Shown here: piece by piece, positions 1-13,064 of the stretch
Numbering within the stretch: the first letter of the stretch is position 1
How the letters are laid out: each line of letters opens with the position of its first letter
From: Cyanobium sp. PCC 7001
Lineage (GTDB): Bacteria; Cyanobacteriota; Cyanobacteriia; PCC-6307; Cyanobiaceae
Assembly (NCBI RefSeq): GCF_000155635.1
Contig: NZ_DS990556.1
Coordinates: 1-64,000, forward strand
Direction of reading: 5' to 3'
Length of the DNA stretch: 64,000 nt
Translations under genes and position numbers: made by a program
The notes under the pieces: model-generated
Told to the model about the DNA's origin: nothing
The model's database searches: none
Seen by the model: the letters and a program-made list of their open reading frames with translations, nothing else

Positions 1-93
1 ATCCGATCCGGGTGGCTGAGGGTGTTGACGGAGCGTGAGAGGGGAATGCTGAGAGAATAGGTCTCAACAACCTGAAGCACTGGGAGTTTATAT
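1..93 (+). other. 3' end of the 16S-23S rRNA internal spacer
   Basis: This stretch directly precedes the conserved 5' end of 23S rRNA and contains no open frame or tRNA. By position it is the last part of the internal transcribed spacer, which in cyanobacteria usually carries tRNA-Ile and tRNA-Ala further upstream, outside this window. The sequence just before 23S should form one arm of the 23S processing stem. That role is inferred from position, not shown here. Confidence 0.75.
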
Positions 94-2980
<2,887 letters not shown>

Positions 2981-3110
2981 TCAACTCGAGCTCTTGATTG
3001 CTTGAAATCCAGAGGATGCTGATCACAGAACCGAATCTGATTCCTGAAAGGTATGACCTGAAAGGGATGAGGGGTTGGGGATGGGATCAGGATCTAACCT
3101 ATGCAGTTCT

Positions 3111-3149
3111 CAGGGTTCACGCCCAGGGTTCACGCTCAGGATTCAATCT
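3111..3149 (+). repeat. 13-bp tandem repeat, three copies, in rrn spacer
   Basis: Copies CAGGGTTCACGCC (3111-3123), CAGGGTTCACGCT (3124-3136) and a diverged CAGGATTCAATCT (3137-3149) lie head to tail. The array sits inside the transcribed spacer, so its length could vary between strains or rrn copies. Confidence 0.9.
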
Positions 3150-3179
3150 GAGTGACGACCTGCTGAGTGACGATCTGAG
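3150..3179 (+). repeat. 15-bp tandem repeat, two copies, in rrn spacer
   Basis: GAGTGACGACCTGCT (3150-3164) is followed directly by GAGTGACGATCTGAG (3165-3179). It abuts the 13-bp array and ends ten bases before 5S rRNA. Confidence 0.85.
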
Positions 3180-3189
3180 AGAACGACTA

Positions 3190-3307
3190 TCCTGGTGTCC
3201 ATGGCGCAGTGGAACCACACCGATCCATCTCGAACTCGGTTGTGAAACGCTGCAGCGCCGACGATATTTGGGGGGTAGCCCCCTGAGAAAATAGGTCGAT
3301 GCCAGGT
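3190..3307 (+). rRNA. rrf: 5S ribosomal RNA
   Basis: About 118 bases, starting TCCTGGTGTCCATGGCGCAG and ending AGGTCGATGCCAGG, so the two ends pair as helix I. The internal CCGATCCATCTCGAACTCGG loop is the standard 5S signature. It is the last gene of the rrn operon. Confidence 0.95.
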
Positions 3308-3636
3308 AAAACTCTTTTTCTGGGCCACTTCCCGGCCACTTCACGACCACGGCGTGGTTGTGCGCCGATGGCATGGCTGTTCGGTGATGGGTCAGTGATG
3401 GAAGGACCACGGGTGTGGCCGCCATCACGGGTCCGTCTCAGGGTCCGCGCCAGATCATCGGTACGGGCAGCGATGACAGCCACCTGCGGGTGGCTTTTTT
3501 TGTGACCATGGGCTGGTGCACATCACGTCCGTTCACGTCACGTCCCAGCTCATTTCAAGGCCGGCAACGTTGTTGACCGACCATTCAGCTGTCAAACCAC
3601 CCAGCTGCAGCACCACTGAGCTGAAGCTTCGAAGGT
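3308..3636. other. Gene-free stretch between 5S rRNA and polA 3' end
   Basis: No credible coding frame on either strand. It contains the rrn terminator hairpin (3478-3501) and a weak ACCAC-GGC-GTGGT inverted repeat at 3346-3358 that has no T-tract. A short T-run just after 5S (3315-3319) has no stem in front of it. Nothing else is recognised. Confidence 0.7.
3478..3501 (+). terminator. Rho-independent terminator of the rrn operon
   Basis: Perfect 7-bp stem AGCCACC / GGTGGCT around a TGCG tetraloop (3485-3488), running into an uninterrupted T-tract (3495-3501). It lies about 170 bases past 5S rRNA and faces the convergent polA gene, so it probably ends the rRNA transcript. Confidence 0.88.
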
Positions 3637-6609
3637 TTACTTCGCTTCCATCCAGTTCGGCCCCACTCCCGTCTCCACGACGAGCGGCACCGTGAGCTGC
3701 ACGGCCCGTTCCATGGTCTGGCGGGTGAGATCGCACACCTGATCAAGGGCCTCAGGGGCAGCCTCCAGCACCAGTTCGTCGTGCACCTGCAGCAGCAGCC
3801 GCGCCGGCAGGGCCTGCTGGCTGAGAGCCTGCTGCAGATGCACCATCGCCAGTTTGATGATGTCGGCGCTGGAGCCCTGAATCGGCGCATTGGCGGCGGC
3901 CCGCAGCTGCTGGGCCTCCAGGCCGCCGCGGCGGGCCACCTCCAGGTCGATCTCCATCGGATCCTTGCCGAGGTGACGACCCAGTCCGCTGGGATCGAAG
4001 GCAAAGGGCCTTCGCCGGCCCAGAATCGTTTCCACGTAGCCGCGGCTGAGGGCCAGCCGCTCCTGCAGCTCCAGAAAGGCGAACACCTTGGGGTAACGCT
4101 GCTTGTAGCGGCTCAGAAAATCCTTGGCCTGGCTCTGGCTCACCCCGGTTTCCCGGGCGAAGCGCTGGGCGCCCATGCCGTAGATCACGCCGAAGTTGAT
4201 CGTCTTCCCGAGCCGTCGCTCGTCCGGGGTCACCGCTTCCTTGTCGAGCAACAGGCGGGCCGTGAGGGCGTGCACGTCGTCGCCGTTGCGGTAGGCCTCC
4301 ACCAGCACCTCCTCGCCGCAGAGGTGGGTGAGGATCCTGAGCTCGATCTGGGAGTAGTCGGCGCTGATCAGGCTCCAGCCCTCCTGGGGCAGGAACGCCT
4401 TGCGGATCCGCCGCGAGAACTCCGTGCGGATGGGAATGTTCTGCAGGTTGGGATTGCTGCTGGAGAGCCGTCCGGTGGCCGTCACCGCCTGGTTGAAATC
4501 GGTGTGCACCCGGCCGGTCTCCGGCTCCATCAGGCTCGGCAGGGCGTCCACGTAGGTGCTCTTGAGCTTGCTGAGGGTGCGGTGCTCCAGCACCAGCGGC
4601 ACCACCGGGTGGTCGTCCTCCAGCTTCTCCAGCACGTTCGCATCGGTGCTCCAGCCGGTCTTGGTGCGACGTGACTTTTTGCGGTCGAGCCCCAGGGTGT
4701 CGAACAGCAGCTCTCCCAGCTGCTTGGGGCTGGCCAGGTTGAACTCCACCCCCGCAGCGGCCCGGGCCTCCGCCTCCAGCCGCGCCAGGGTGGCCCCGAG
4801 CTCTTCGCTGAGCTCCTGCAGGTAAGCAGTGTCAATGCGGATTCCGGTGGCCTCCATCTGCGCCAGCACCGGCTCGAGGGGCAGCTCCACCCCATCGAGC
4901 AGCGCCGGCAGGGACGGACCCAGCTCTTCAAGCTGGCGGCGCAGCAGCGGGCTGAGCCGGCGAGTCACGTGCACATCCATGCCGCAGTAGAGGGCGGCCG
5001 CCTCGACCGGCACCGCCGCGAAGCTGGCGCCTTTGGGAACCAGCTCGCCGTAGCTGGTGGGGGTGAAGCCCAGATTGCGCTGGGCCAGCACCTCCAGGCC
5101 GTGCTTGGCGTTGGCATCGCGCAGGTAATCGGCCAGCAGCGTGTCCATCACCACACCGCCCAGGGGCAGCCCGTGGCGCAGCAGGATCAGCCGGTCGTAC
5201 TTGGCGTTCTGCAGTGCCTTGGGGTGCTCGGCGCTGGCCAGCCAGGGGGCGAGCGCCGTGAGCACCTCATCCAGCGGCAGCTGCCTGGGGGGCGTGGGCG
5301 TCTCGCTGAGCAGGTCGTCCGCCACCGGAGGCTGGTGACCGATCGGGATGTAGGCCAGTTCAGTCAGCCCTTCGCCCCAGGCCACCCCCAGGCCCACCAG
5401 TTCCGCCTGGAACGGGTTGAGGGCCGTGGTTTCCGTGTCGAGTGCCACCGGCGCCGCCGGATCGGTGCAGCCCAGCAGCCGCTGCACCAGGGCGGCCAGC
5501 GCTTCGGGGCTGAGGATCACCTGGGGCTGAAGATCCGGGGGGCCGCCCGCGGCAGCCGGAGCGGCCAGGGCCCCCTCCTCCGCAACCGCCTTGGCCTCCT
5601 GGCTGATGGTCGCGTCCGCGGCTCCGGCGTCCGCCGAGAACAGGGCGGCAAACCGGTCCACCTGGCGGGCCAGGCTGGCCAGCTCCAGCTCGTCCAGGCT
5701 GCTGCGCAGTGCCTCCCGATCCACACGCCCCAGCTCCAGACGCGGAGCCTCCGGCAGCGGTATGTTCACCAGGATCTCCGCCAGCATGCGCGAGCGGAAG
5801 GCGTTGTCGCGGTCGTCCTTCAGCTTGCCGACCAGGGCACCCTTGAGCACCCCCTTGGGATCCTTGGCCTTCGGCCCGCTCCGCTCCAACGCCTCCAGGG
5901 CCGCGTAGATGCCATCGAGGTGCTCGTAGGCCGCCAGCAGGTTGATGGCCGTTTTGGGGCCCACACCCCGCACGCCGGGGATGTTGTCGCTGCTGTCGCC
6001 GGTGAGGGCCTTGAGGTCCACCACCTCCTCCGGCGTCACCCCGAGCTTGCTCACCACCCCCTCGCGGCGGACCTCCACCGGACCGCTGTTTTTCGCGTAG
6101 GGCCCTCCGCCCATGTAGAGCACGGCGATGTCACGGCTGTCATCCACCAGCTGGAAGAGGTCGCGATCGCCCGAGAGGATGCGCACGCGCCAGCCGGCGT
6201 CTGCGGCCCGGTTGGCCAGGGTGCCGAGCACGTCGTCGGCCTCGTAGCCGGGCGCCATGCAGAGGGGGATGTCGAGGCTTTCCCGCAGGATCGTCTGCAG
6301 GTTGGCCAGGTCCTGGAAGAAGGCCTCCGGAGCCTCATCGCGGTGGGCCTTGTAGGCCGCATCGGCGTCGTGGCGGAACGTGGGCACGTCCGTGTCGAAG
6401 GCCACCACCAGGCCGTTCGGTTCCAGCCCCTTGCAGTGGTCGAGAAGAGCCTTGAGGAAGCCGTAGGTCACCGAGGTGGGCACGCCATCCTTGGTGCTGA
6501 GGCCACCCTCACCGCCCTTGCTGAAGGCGTAGAAGCTGCGGAAGGCCAGGGAATGGCCATCGATGAGCAACAGCAGCGGCCTGGGGCCGTTGGGTTCTGC
6601 TGGTGCCAC
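3637..6609 (-). CDS. polA: DNA polymerase I
   Basis: A 990-residue family A polymerase for repair and Okazaki-fragment processing. The N-terminal 5'-3' exonuclease shows IDGHSLAFRSFYAF, GYEADDVL, SGDRDLFQL and GDSSDNIPGVRGVGPKTA. The middle proofreading domain keeps all three exo motifs (ALDTET, NAKYD, YCGMD), so 3'-5' activity is probably intact. The polymerase domain has DYSQIELR, the KTINFGVIYG O-helix and the QVHDELVLE catalytic motif. The GTG start at 6609 is chosen because an AGGAG sits six bases upstream and the protein then begins just before the exonuclease fold. Longer in-frame versions add about 49 low-complexity Arg/Pro residues. It is divergent from the DUF1643 gene across 97 bases. 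Confidence 0.95.
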   Translation of the reverse strand: MAPAEPNGPRPLLLLIDGHSLAFRSFYAFSKGGEGGLSTKDGVPTSVTYGFLKALLDHCKGLEPNGLVVAFDTDVPTFRHDADAAYKAHRDEAPEAFFQDLANLQTILRESLDIPLCMAPGYEADDVLGTLANRAADAGWRVRILSGDRDLFQLVDDSRDIAVLYMGGGPYAKNSGPVEVRREGVVSKLGVTPEEVVDLKALTGDSSDNIPGVRGVGPKTAINLLAAYEHLDGIYAALEALERSGPKAKDPKGVLKGALVGKLKDDRDNAFRSRMLAEILVNIPLPEAPRLELGRVDREALRSSLDELELASLARQVDRFAALFSADAGAADATISQEAKAVAEEGALAAPAAAGGPPDLQPQVILSPEALAALVQRLLGCTDPAAPVALDTETTALNPFQAELVGLGVAWGEGLTELAYIPIGHQPPVADDLLSETPTPPRQLPLDEVLTALAPWLASAEHPKALQNAKYDRLILLRHGLPLGGVVMDTLLADYLRDANAKHGLEVLAQRNLGFTPTSYGELVPKGASFAAVPVEAAALYCGMDVHVTRRLSPLLRRQLEELGPSLPALLDGVELPLEPVLAQMEATGIRIDTAYLQELSEELGATLARLEAEARAAAGVEFNLASPKQLGELLFDTLGLDRKKSRRTKTGWSTDANVLEKLEDDHPVVPLVLEHRTLSKLKSTYVDALPSLMEPETGRVHTDFNQAVTATGRLSSSNPNLQNIPIRTEFSRRIRKAFLPQEGWSLISADYSQIELRILTHLCGEEVLVEAYRNGDDVHALTARLLLDKEAVTPDERRLGKTINFGVIYGMGAQRFARETGVSQSQAKDFLSRYKQRYPKVFAFLELQERLALSRGYVETILGRRRPFAFDPSGLGRHLGKDPMEIDLEVARRGGLEAQQLRAAANAPIQGSSADIIKLAMVHLQQALSQQALPARLLLQVHDELVLEAAPEALDQVCDLTRQTMERAVQLTVPLVVETGVGPNWMEAK

Positions 6610-6706
6610 GCCGCTCCTGCCCGATCGTCGCCCCAGCCTGCCACTCGCCAGCCATCGCCGGCAGGCTGGGCGTTGCAGGCTGGGAGCTGGTGTGCGCCGC
6701 AGGGGC

Positions 6707-7264
6707 ATGGCACTGGAACGGGGGCCAGGCGCCCGTGGCCCGAACAGCTTGGGCAAGGCCCGGTTCAGCGGCTGCGGGCTCTACCGCTGGTGGCTGCTGC
6801 GGCGCTGGGATGCCGCCCTGCCGCCGCTGCTGTTCATCGGCCTGAACCCCTCCATGGCCGATGGCCGCCGTGATGACCCCACCCTGCGGCGCCTGGTGGG
6901 GCTGGCCCGGGGCTGGGGCTTCGGTTCCCTGGAGGTGCTCAACCTCTACAGCCGCATCAGCGCCAGCCCTTCCCTGCTCCGGCGGGTGGACGACCCTGTG
7001 GGAGCGCCCAACGACCACTGGCTGCGGCGGCGCCTGGCCTTGCAGCCGCAGGCGGTGGTGTGGGCCGGCTGGGGAGCCGGCGGCGGGCTTGACGCCGGGC
7101 GACTGGCCCAGCTGGCGCCGCTGCTGCGGACCCGCCGGCTCCATGCCGTCGGGGTGACGGCCAGCGGCGATCCCCGCCATCCCCTCTATGTGCCCGCCAC
7201 GGCGGTGCTGCAGCGCTGGAGCTGGCGCGATCCGCTGGCGCTGGGGCATCCTGGGCAGACCTGA
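6707..7264 (+). CDS. DUF1643 domain protein
   Basis: A 185-residue protein with the DUF1643 signature: FIGLNPSMAD followed by DPTLRR, then LNLYSRISASP, then DDPVGAPND. The family is widespread in bacteria and phages and has no established function; the invariant Asn-Pro-Ser/Asp clusters suggest an enzyme. The ATG at 6707 is preceded by AGGGG, and the conserved fold starts about 25 residues later. A longer in-frame version would overlap the polA start and is Arg-rich, so it was rejected. It may form a short operon with the next two genes (24-base gap, then a 4-base overlap). Confidence 0.8.
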   Translation: MALERGPGARGPNSLGKARFSGCGLYRWWLLRRWDAALPPLLFIGLNPSMADGRRDDPTLRRLVGLARGWGFGSLEVLNLYSRISASPSLLRRVDDPVGAPNDHWLRRRLALQPQAVVWAGWGAGGGLDAGRLAQLAPLLRTRRLHAVGVTASGDPRHPLYVPATAVLQRWSWRDPLALGHPGQT

Positions 7265-7288
7265 GGCCAGCGTCCGGCCCTTCCCGCC

Positions 7289-7534
7289 ATGTCCCGCATC
7301 CCCCGGCGCTACAGCGTCCATCTGCACATGAGCGGTGGACAGACGCAGTCGGTCACCTTCCCGACCCTCCAGTCCTTCCAGGACTGGTACAGCGGCGTGC
7401 TCACGGCGTCGGCGCCGGACACCTTCGTGAACGTGCCGATTTCGGAGCTGGAGGGTGAGTACATCGTGGTGCGTCCCTCCGCCGTGATCGGCATCCACGT
7501 GGAACCCCGGTTCAACGCAGTCGACGATGCATGA
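7289..7534 (+). CDS. Conserved small protein of unknown function
   Basis: An 81-residue acidic protein with no signal peptide, membrane segment or cysteine pair. It appears to be a compact beta-rich fold, judging from alternating hydrophobic runs such as YSVHLHM, FVNVPI and EYIVVRP. I do not recognise a family. Its stop overlaps the start of the antiporter gene by four bases (ATGA), so the two are probably translationally coupled. No strong Shine-Dalgarno sequence is seen. Confidence 0.7.
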   Translation: MSRIPRRYSVHLHMSGGQTQSVTFPTLQSFQDWYSGVLTASAPDTFVNVPISELEGEYIVVRPSAVIGIHVEPRFNAVDDA

Positions 7535-8781
7535 CCCCTGAGCGGCTCGGTCTGCTCTGGGGGGTCACGGTCTTTGCCGGAGCCATCGCCCAGGCTCTGG
7601 CCTGGCTCACCGGCCTGCCCGGGGTGGTGCTGCTGCTCAGCGCCGGCCTGCTGATCGGCCGGGCGGGCCTCGGGCTGGTGGAGCCCCTGGACCTCGGGGA
7701 CGGTCTCGAGACCGTGGTGGGGCTGTTCGTGAGCCTGGTGCTGTTCGACGGAGGCCTCAACCTGCGCCTGCCCGCCGATGGCACCCGCCAGGCGGTGCTG
7801 CGCATTGCCGGGGTGCGGTTGCTGCTGGCCCTGCTGGGCGGATTGCTGCTGGCCCATGGCCTGGCAGGGCTGGACTGGCCCCTGGCGGCGGTGTTCAGCG
7901 CCATCGTGCTGGCCACCGGTCCCACTGTGGTGAACCCGCTGGTGCGCCAGATCGGGCTGCGGGCCCCCCTGGGGGAGGTGCTGGAGGGGGAGGGCCTCGT
8001 GCTGGAGCCGATCGGCGCCGTGCTGGCCCTGCTGCTGCTCGAGCTGGTGCTGGGCAACCTGCATGGCTGGCGGGAGCTGGCCTTCGGGTTGCTGCTGCGC
8101 CTCGGCGGCGGGGTGCTGCTCGGGGCCGCCGCCGGCGGCCTGCTCTCGGTGGTGCTGGAGCGCCTGCCGGTGGAGCCCCGCACCGAACCCCTGCGGCTGC
8201 AGCTCACCCTGGGCACCCTGTTCCTGATGTTCACCGGGGCCGAGCAGGTGCTGGCGGAGTCGGGCCTGCCGGCGGCGGTGGCCGCGGGCGTGGTGGTGGG
8301 CCGGCGGCTGGAGAGCGAGGCCGCCGAGCTCGACGCCCTGATCCGCCAGCTGGCCCAGCTGGCGATCACCATGCTGTTTCCGCTGCTGGCCGCCGATGTG
8401 AGCTTCGCCCAGCTCAGCCCGCTGGGCTGGGGCGGCGTGGCCTGCGTGCTGGCGCTGATGCTGGTGGTGCGTCCGCTGGCGATCGCCCTCGCCACCTGGG
8501 GCATGGGCTTCTCGCTGCAGCAGCAGACCCTGCTGAGCTGGCTCGCTCCCCGGGGCATCGTGACCGCCGCCGTGGCGAGCCTCTTCGCCATCCGGCTGGA
8601 GCAGGCCGGGGTGGTGGGAGCCGGCCGGCTTCAGGGCCTGGTGTTCCTCACCATCCTGCTCACGGTGGGCCTGCAAGGACTGAGTGCGGGGCCCCTGGCC
8701 GGTTGGCTGGACCTGATCCAGGAGGACGAACCCACACCTGCGCCACAGGGGGCAGACCAGGACGGGCCTGACGACGATCTG

Positions 8782-10242
<1,461 letters not shown>

Positions 10243-10288
10243 CTGCTGAACTCCTGGAGGTCCATCGGAGAGTGGCCGATGGTGGGAA

Positions 10289-10362
10289 CGGGACTGACGG
10301 GGCTCGAACCCGCAACTTCCGCCGTGACAGGGCGGTGCTCTAACCGATTGAACTACAGTCCC
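10289..10362 (-). tRNA. trnD: tRNA-Asp (GTC anticodon)
   Basis: On the minus strand the sequence folds as a cloverleaf. The acceptor is GGGACTG / CAGTCCC with discriminator G, the D arm contains TTCAATCGGTTAGA, the anticodon loop is CTGTCAC with GTC, and the T arm has GGGTTCGAGCCCC. CCA is not encoded. It lies just upstream of gltX. Confidence 0.96.
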
Positions 10363-10566
10363 AGATTGACCTTCAGGCGCAGGGGCCCTCAGGCGAGGTC
10401 GTCAGGTGATGGCCCAGCTCAGGCACGGGTTCAGGCTTGTGAAGGCCTGGCAGGCTTGGATTCGGGCCGCTCGGGCGACCTGAAAAGTATCCGCGATCAC
10501 TGGCCCCATCGTCAACAGATTGGAATCGACCAACCCCCGACAGGGTGATGGGGCCAAAGCACTGTT

Positions 10567-10600
10567 CAGAGCCTGAATCCGGTCAGGGCCTGAATCCGGC
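10567..10600. repeat. 17-bp tandem duplication across a stop codon
   Basis: CAGAGCCTGAATCCGGT (10567-10583) is followed directly by CAGGGCCTGAATCCGGC (10584-10600), with two mismatches. The junction coincides with the stop codon of the minus-strand small gene ending at 10583, so the duplication helped set its C-terminus. Confidence 0.85.
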
Positions 10601-10771
10601 CGGTTCGATCAGCCGCACCTGGTTGCCCCGGGCCGTGAACTCACGCCCCTGGTCGCTCTGGACTACCACCCGACCACCGGATTTGACCCGGATGACCCGC
10701 GCCCGGACCCAGCCCAGGGCGGCGGATTCGAGCACCTTGACGACATCACCGGGTTGTAAATCCAACTCCAT
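10583..10771 (-). CDS. Small SH3/KOW-like conserved protein
   Basis: A 62-residue protein beginning MELDLQPGDVVKVLE and containing ARVIRVKSGGRVVVQSDQGR, a pattern of short beta strands and Gly turns like small SH3-type or KOW barrels. No catalytic residues are seen and its function is unknown. The ATG at 10771 is chosen because an upstream in-frame start would run back into the tRNA-Trp gene. It lies between tRNA-Trp and tRNA-Asp on the same strand. The C-terminal residues come from a local 17-bp duplication. Confidence 0.65.
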   Translation of the reverse strand: MELDLQPGDVVKVLESAALGWVRARVIRVKSGGRVVVQSDQGREFTARGNQVRLIEPAGFRP

Positions 10772-10807
10772 GTCCGGAACCACGAAACAGCAGATGGGGA
10801 CATCGAA

Positions 10808-10880
10808 CGCGCCGTGGAGGACTTGAACCCCCGACATCAGGTTTTGGAGACCTGCGTTCTACCAACTGAACTAACGGCGC
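10808..10880 (-). tRNA. trnW: tRNA-Trp (CCA anticodon)
   Basis: Minus-strand cloverleaf of 73 bases. The acceptor is GCGCCGT / ACGGCGC with discriminator G, the D arm contains TTCAGTTGGTAGA, the anticodon loop is TCTCCAAA with CCA, and the T arm has GGGGGTTCAAGTCCT. It is 62 bases downstream of rplS on the same strand. Confidence 0.96.
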
Positions 10881-10942
10881 AGAGCCGATGTCCCCAGGAT
10901 GAGAATGACGAGCTGGAAGGAAAACTCCTGGCGGAGTGCTCG

Positions 10943-11470
10943 TCAGCGGTCGAAGCGTTGCTTGACCCGGGTGGCTTTACCCACCCGATCGCGCAGGTAG
11001 AAAAGCTTCGCCCGGCGCACCTTACCGCGTCGCTCCACGTTCACAAAAGCCACCTGGGGGCTGTGGAGCAGGAAGATCCGTTCCACGCCCACGCCCTGGA
11101 AAATCCGACGCACCGTGATGGTGGCGTTGAGGCCGCCGTGGCGCTTGGCGATCACCACGCCCTCATACGGCTGCACGCGCTCCTTGTTGCCTTCCCGGAT
11201 GCGAACGCCCACCTTCACGGTGTCGCCCACGTAGATCTCGGGGAGTTCGTCCTTGAGCTGCTCGGCCTCGAACGCCTGGATCAGGGCCTGGGCGCTCATC
11301 CTGCCGGTTTTGGCCTGAACGACCGGTTTGGCTGCCGTGGCCACAGGGGCACTGTCCTCAGGAGCGGCCACGGCCTGGGCGCCATCGCTCAGGGCTGTCT
11401 CGCTCTGGGCGCTCTCGTCCTGGGTGATCGGGTCTTGAGCCGTCTCGTTCTGCTTGTCCTCAGCCGCCAT
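10943..11470 (-). CDS. rplS: 50S ribosomal protein L19, N-terminally extended
   Basis: L19 sits at the 30S-50S interface. The core from about residue 60 shows [48 protein letters not shown] and a basic C-terminus KATRVKQRF. The protein is 175 residues, against about 115-120 in most bacteria. The extra 55 or so N-terminal residues are Ala/Glu/Asp/Gln-rich and look disordered. The ATG at 11470 has GGAG a few bases upstream (GGAGCTGAG). An in-frame start 51 bases earlier lacks such a site. Confidence 0.94.
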   Translation of the reverse strand: MAAEDKQNETAQDPITQDESAQSETALSDGAQAVAAPEDSAPVATAAKPVVQAKTGRMSAQALIQAFEAEQLKDELPEIYVGDTVKVGVRIREGNKERVQPYEGVVIAKRHGGLNATITVRRIFQGVGVERIFLLHSPQVAFVNVERRGKVRRAKLFYLRDRVGKATRVKQRFDR

Positions 11471-11529
11471 CTCAGCTCCGCGTCGCCTGGCCAAACAGCC
11501 AGTGTACCGGCTCACCGGCACCTACCGGT

Positions 11530-11865
11530 TCACCCTTTCGCCCGGGCCAGCCCGCGGCGCAGCCGTGCCAGCGCCAGCGCCCCGCCGCTCACCAGCATCC
11601 ACGTCAGCCCCAGACCGTTGAGCAGCACGTACACGGTTTCACCGTTGGGGCCGAACCAGTGGCGCAGCCACTCCCCCTCGTGCAGCACCATCAGCACATG
11701 GGCCTGATCACGGCTCAGTCCTCCCCAGTCCCGCAGCAGCCGGTAGCCCATGCCCGTGGCCACCGTGAGGGCGAGGGGCAGCAGCACGAACGGAGCCAGG
11801 GCCGCATGCAGCTCACGCCAGCGCGGCGGTTGCCACACCGCGGGCGTCCGATCGAGAGGCTTCAC
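11530..11865 (-). CDS. PepSY-type small membrane protein
   Basis: A 111-residue protein with an N-terminal membrane helix (FVLLPLALTVATGMGYRLL) and a C-terminal one (VYVLLNGLGLTWMLVSGGAL). Between them is a short loop with VLMVLHEGEWL and FGPNGETVYV, the pattern of PepSY-associated TM proteins. Its exact role is unknown. No ATG fits; the GTG at 11865 puts GGAG about 12 bases upstream. Any longer frame would overlap map on the other strand and has no plausible composition. It is divergent from map. Confidence 0.7.
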   Translation of the reverse strand: MKPLDRTPAVWQPPRWRELHAALAPFVLLPLALTVATGMGYRLLRDWGGLSRDQAHVLMVLHEGEWLRHWFGPNGETVYVLLNGLGLTWMLVSGGALALARLRRGLARAKG

Positions 11866-11928
11866 TGCGCTGATGGTCTCCGGCGGCAGGCTGCCCCCAT
11901 GATGCGCACAGGGGCCATGGTCAGCGGC

Positions 11929-11967
11929 GATGGTGAAGGCCGATGGTGAGGGCCGATGGCGAGGGGC
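11929..11967. repeat. 13-bp tandem repeat, three copies, in map leader
   Basis: GATGGTGAAGGCC (11929-11941), GATGGTGAGGGCC (11942-11954) and GATGGCGAGGGGC (11955-11967) lie head to tail, diverging from copy to copy. They lie in the spacer between the divergent PepSY gene and map. Confidence 0.85.
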
Positions 11968-12097
11968 AGGGCCTGCCGGCCTGCACCGGGCACCGGGCTC
12001 CGCCAGAATCGGCCCAAGGCCAGAATTCGGCCCAGGGAATGACTCCCGCAGGCGTTTCCCGTGGTGGGTCGCTCCCCGTCCCGCAGCGCCCGACTCA

Positions 12098-12119
12098 CCC
12101 AACGCCAGCCCAACGCCAG
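12098..12119. repeat. 11-bp perfect tandem duplication before map
   Basis: CCCAACGCCAG occurs twice back to back (12098-12108 and 12109-12119), ending 11 bases before the map start codon. It falls where a Shine-Dalgarno sequence would be expected, and none is obvious. Confidence 0.85.
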
Positions 12120-12130
12120 CACCACCTGCC

Positions 12131-12988
12131 ATGAACCTGTTCGCCGATCTGCTGGCCTCCACCCGCGCCGCCGGAGCCCCCTCTCCGCTGGTGGAAGCAG
12201 GGCCGCGGATCCAGAAGACTCGCCGCGGTGTCGAGGTGAAATCAGCCCGGGAAATCGCCACGATGCGCCAGGCCAGCCGCATCGTGGCCACGGTGCTGCG
12301 GGAGATGTTCGACCTGGCGGTGCCGGGCTGCACGACCGGCGACCTCGACGCCCACGCCGAGAAGCGCATCCGCGAGATGGGAGCCACCCCCAGCTTCAAG
12401 GGCTACCACGGGTTCCCCGCCAGCATCTGCGCCTCGATCAACAACGAGGTGGTGCACGGCATCCCGAGCAGCAAGCGGGTGATCAAGGCCGGCGACCTGC
12501 TCAAGGTGGACACCGGCGCCTATTTCGATGGCTACCACGGCGACAGCTGCGTGACCATCTGCGTGGGCCAGGAGACCCCCGAGGAAGCTCAGCGGCTGGC
12601 GCGGGTGGCCCAGGAGTCGCTGATGCAGGGCCTGGCGCGGATCAAGGCGGGCAGCACCCTGCTCGACATCGCCGGTGCGGTGCAGGATCACGTGGAGGCC
12701 CATGGCTACGCGGTGGTGGAGGACTACACCGGCCACGGGGTGGGCCGGAACCTGCACGAGGAGCCCTCGGTGTTCAACTTCCGCACCCGCGACCTGCCCA
12801 ACATGACCCTGCGGGCTGGGATGACGCTGGCCGTGGAGCCGATCCTGAACGCCGGCAGCAAGGCCTGCCGCACCCTGCGGGACCGCTGGACGGTGGTGAC
12901 GGTGGATGGCAGCCTCTCGGCCCAGTGGGAACACACCATCGCCGTCACCAGCGATGGCTGCGAGATCCTCACCGACCGGGACTTCTGA
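12131..12988 (+). CDS. map: Methionine aminopeptidase, type I
   Basis: A 285-residue metallopeptidase that removes initiator Met from nascent proteins. The pita-bread fold is clear: [20 protein letters not shown], then the metal ligands in [14 protein letters not shown] (two Asp), [13 protein letters not shown] (His), TLAVEPIL (Glu) and [10 protein letters not shown] (Glu). About 40 residues precede the catalytic domain, a short extension. The ATG at 12131 (MNLFADLL) is taken as start; longer in-frame starts would run through the repeat-rich leader. The adjacent minus-strand gene is convergent. Confidence 0.93.
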   Translation: MNLFADLLASTRAAGAPSPLVEAGPRIQKTRRGVEVKSAREIATMRQASRIVATVLREMFDLAVPGCTTGDLDAHAEKRIREMGATPSFKGYHGFPASICASINNEVVHGIPSSKRVIKAGDLLKVDTGAYFDGYHGDSCVTICVGQETPEEAQRLARVAQESLMQGLARIKAGSTLLDIAGAVQDHVEAHGYAVVEDYTGHGVGRNLHEEPSVFNFRTRDLPNMTLRAGMTLAVEPILNAGSKACRTLRDRWTVVTVDGSLSAQWEHTIAVTSDGCEILTDRDF

Positions 12989-13003
12989 GCCGCGACCTCC
13001 GGG

Positions 13004-13044
13004 CCCCGGTTTCTGAGGCCCCCCGGTTTCTGAGGCCCGGTTTC
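13004..13044. repeat. 17-bp perfect tandem duplication plus partial third copy
   Basis: CCCCGGTTTCTGAGGCC is repeated exactly at 13004-13020 and 13021-13037, followed by CGGTTTC of a third copy (13038-13044). It lies in the 76-base convergent spacer between map and the short-chain dehydrogenase gene, where a terminator might be expected. Confidence 0.9.
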
Positions 13045-13064
13045 CCGGGAGCTTCAGGGGTGGA

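Larger units (their letters stand above)
2981..3189 (+). other. 23S-5S rRNA spacer
   Basis: A transcribed spacer of about 210 bases with no tRNA gene. Its 3' half is made almost entirely of two short tandem arrays listed separately: 13 bp x3 and 15 bp x2. The last of these ends about ten bases before 5S rRNA. The rest has no recognisable feature. Confidence 0.85.

Noticed and set aside
3315-3319. T-run just after 5S rRNA as a terminator
   Set aside because: No stem precedes it; the hairpin at 3478 is far better.
4969-6873. A 634-codon plus-strand frame opposite polA
   Set aside because: GC-rich antisense shadow rich in His, Gln, Arg and Gly with no domain; polA on the other strand has all family motifs.
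11930-12130. Extending map 67 codons upstream
   Set aside because: The extra residues come from the tandem-repeat leader and are Arg/Pro/Gly-rich; family length fits the 12131 start.
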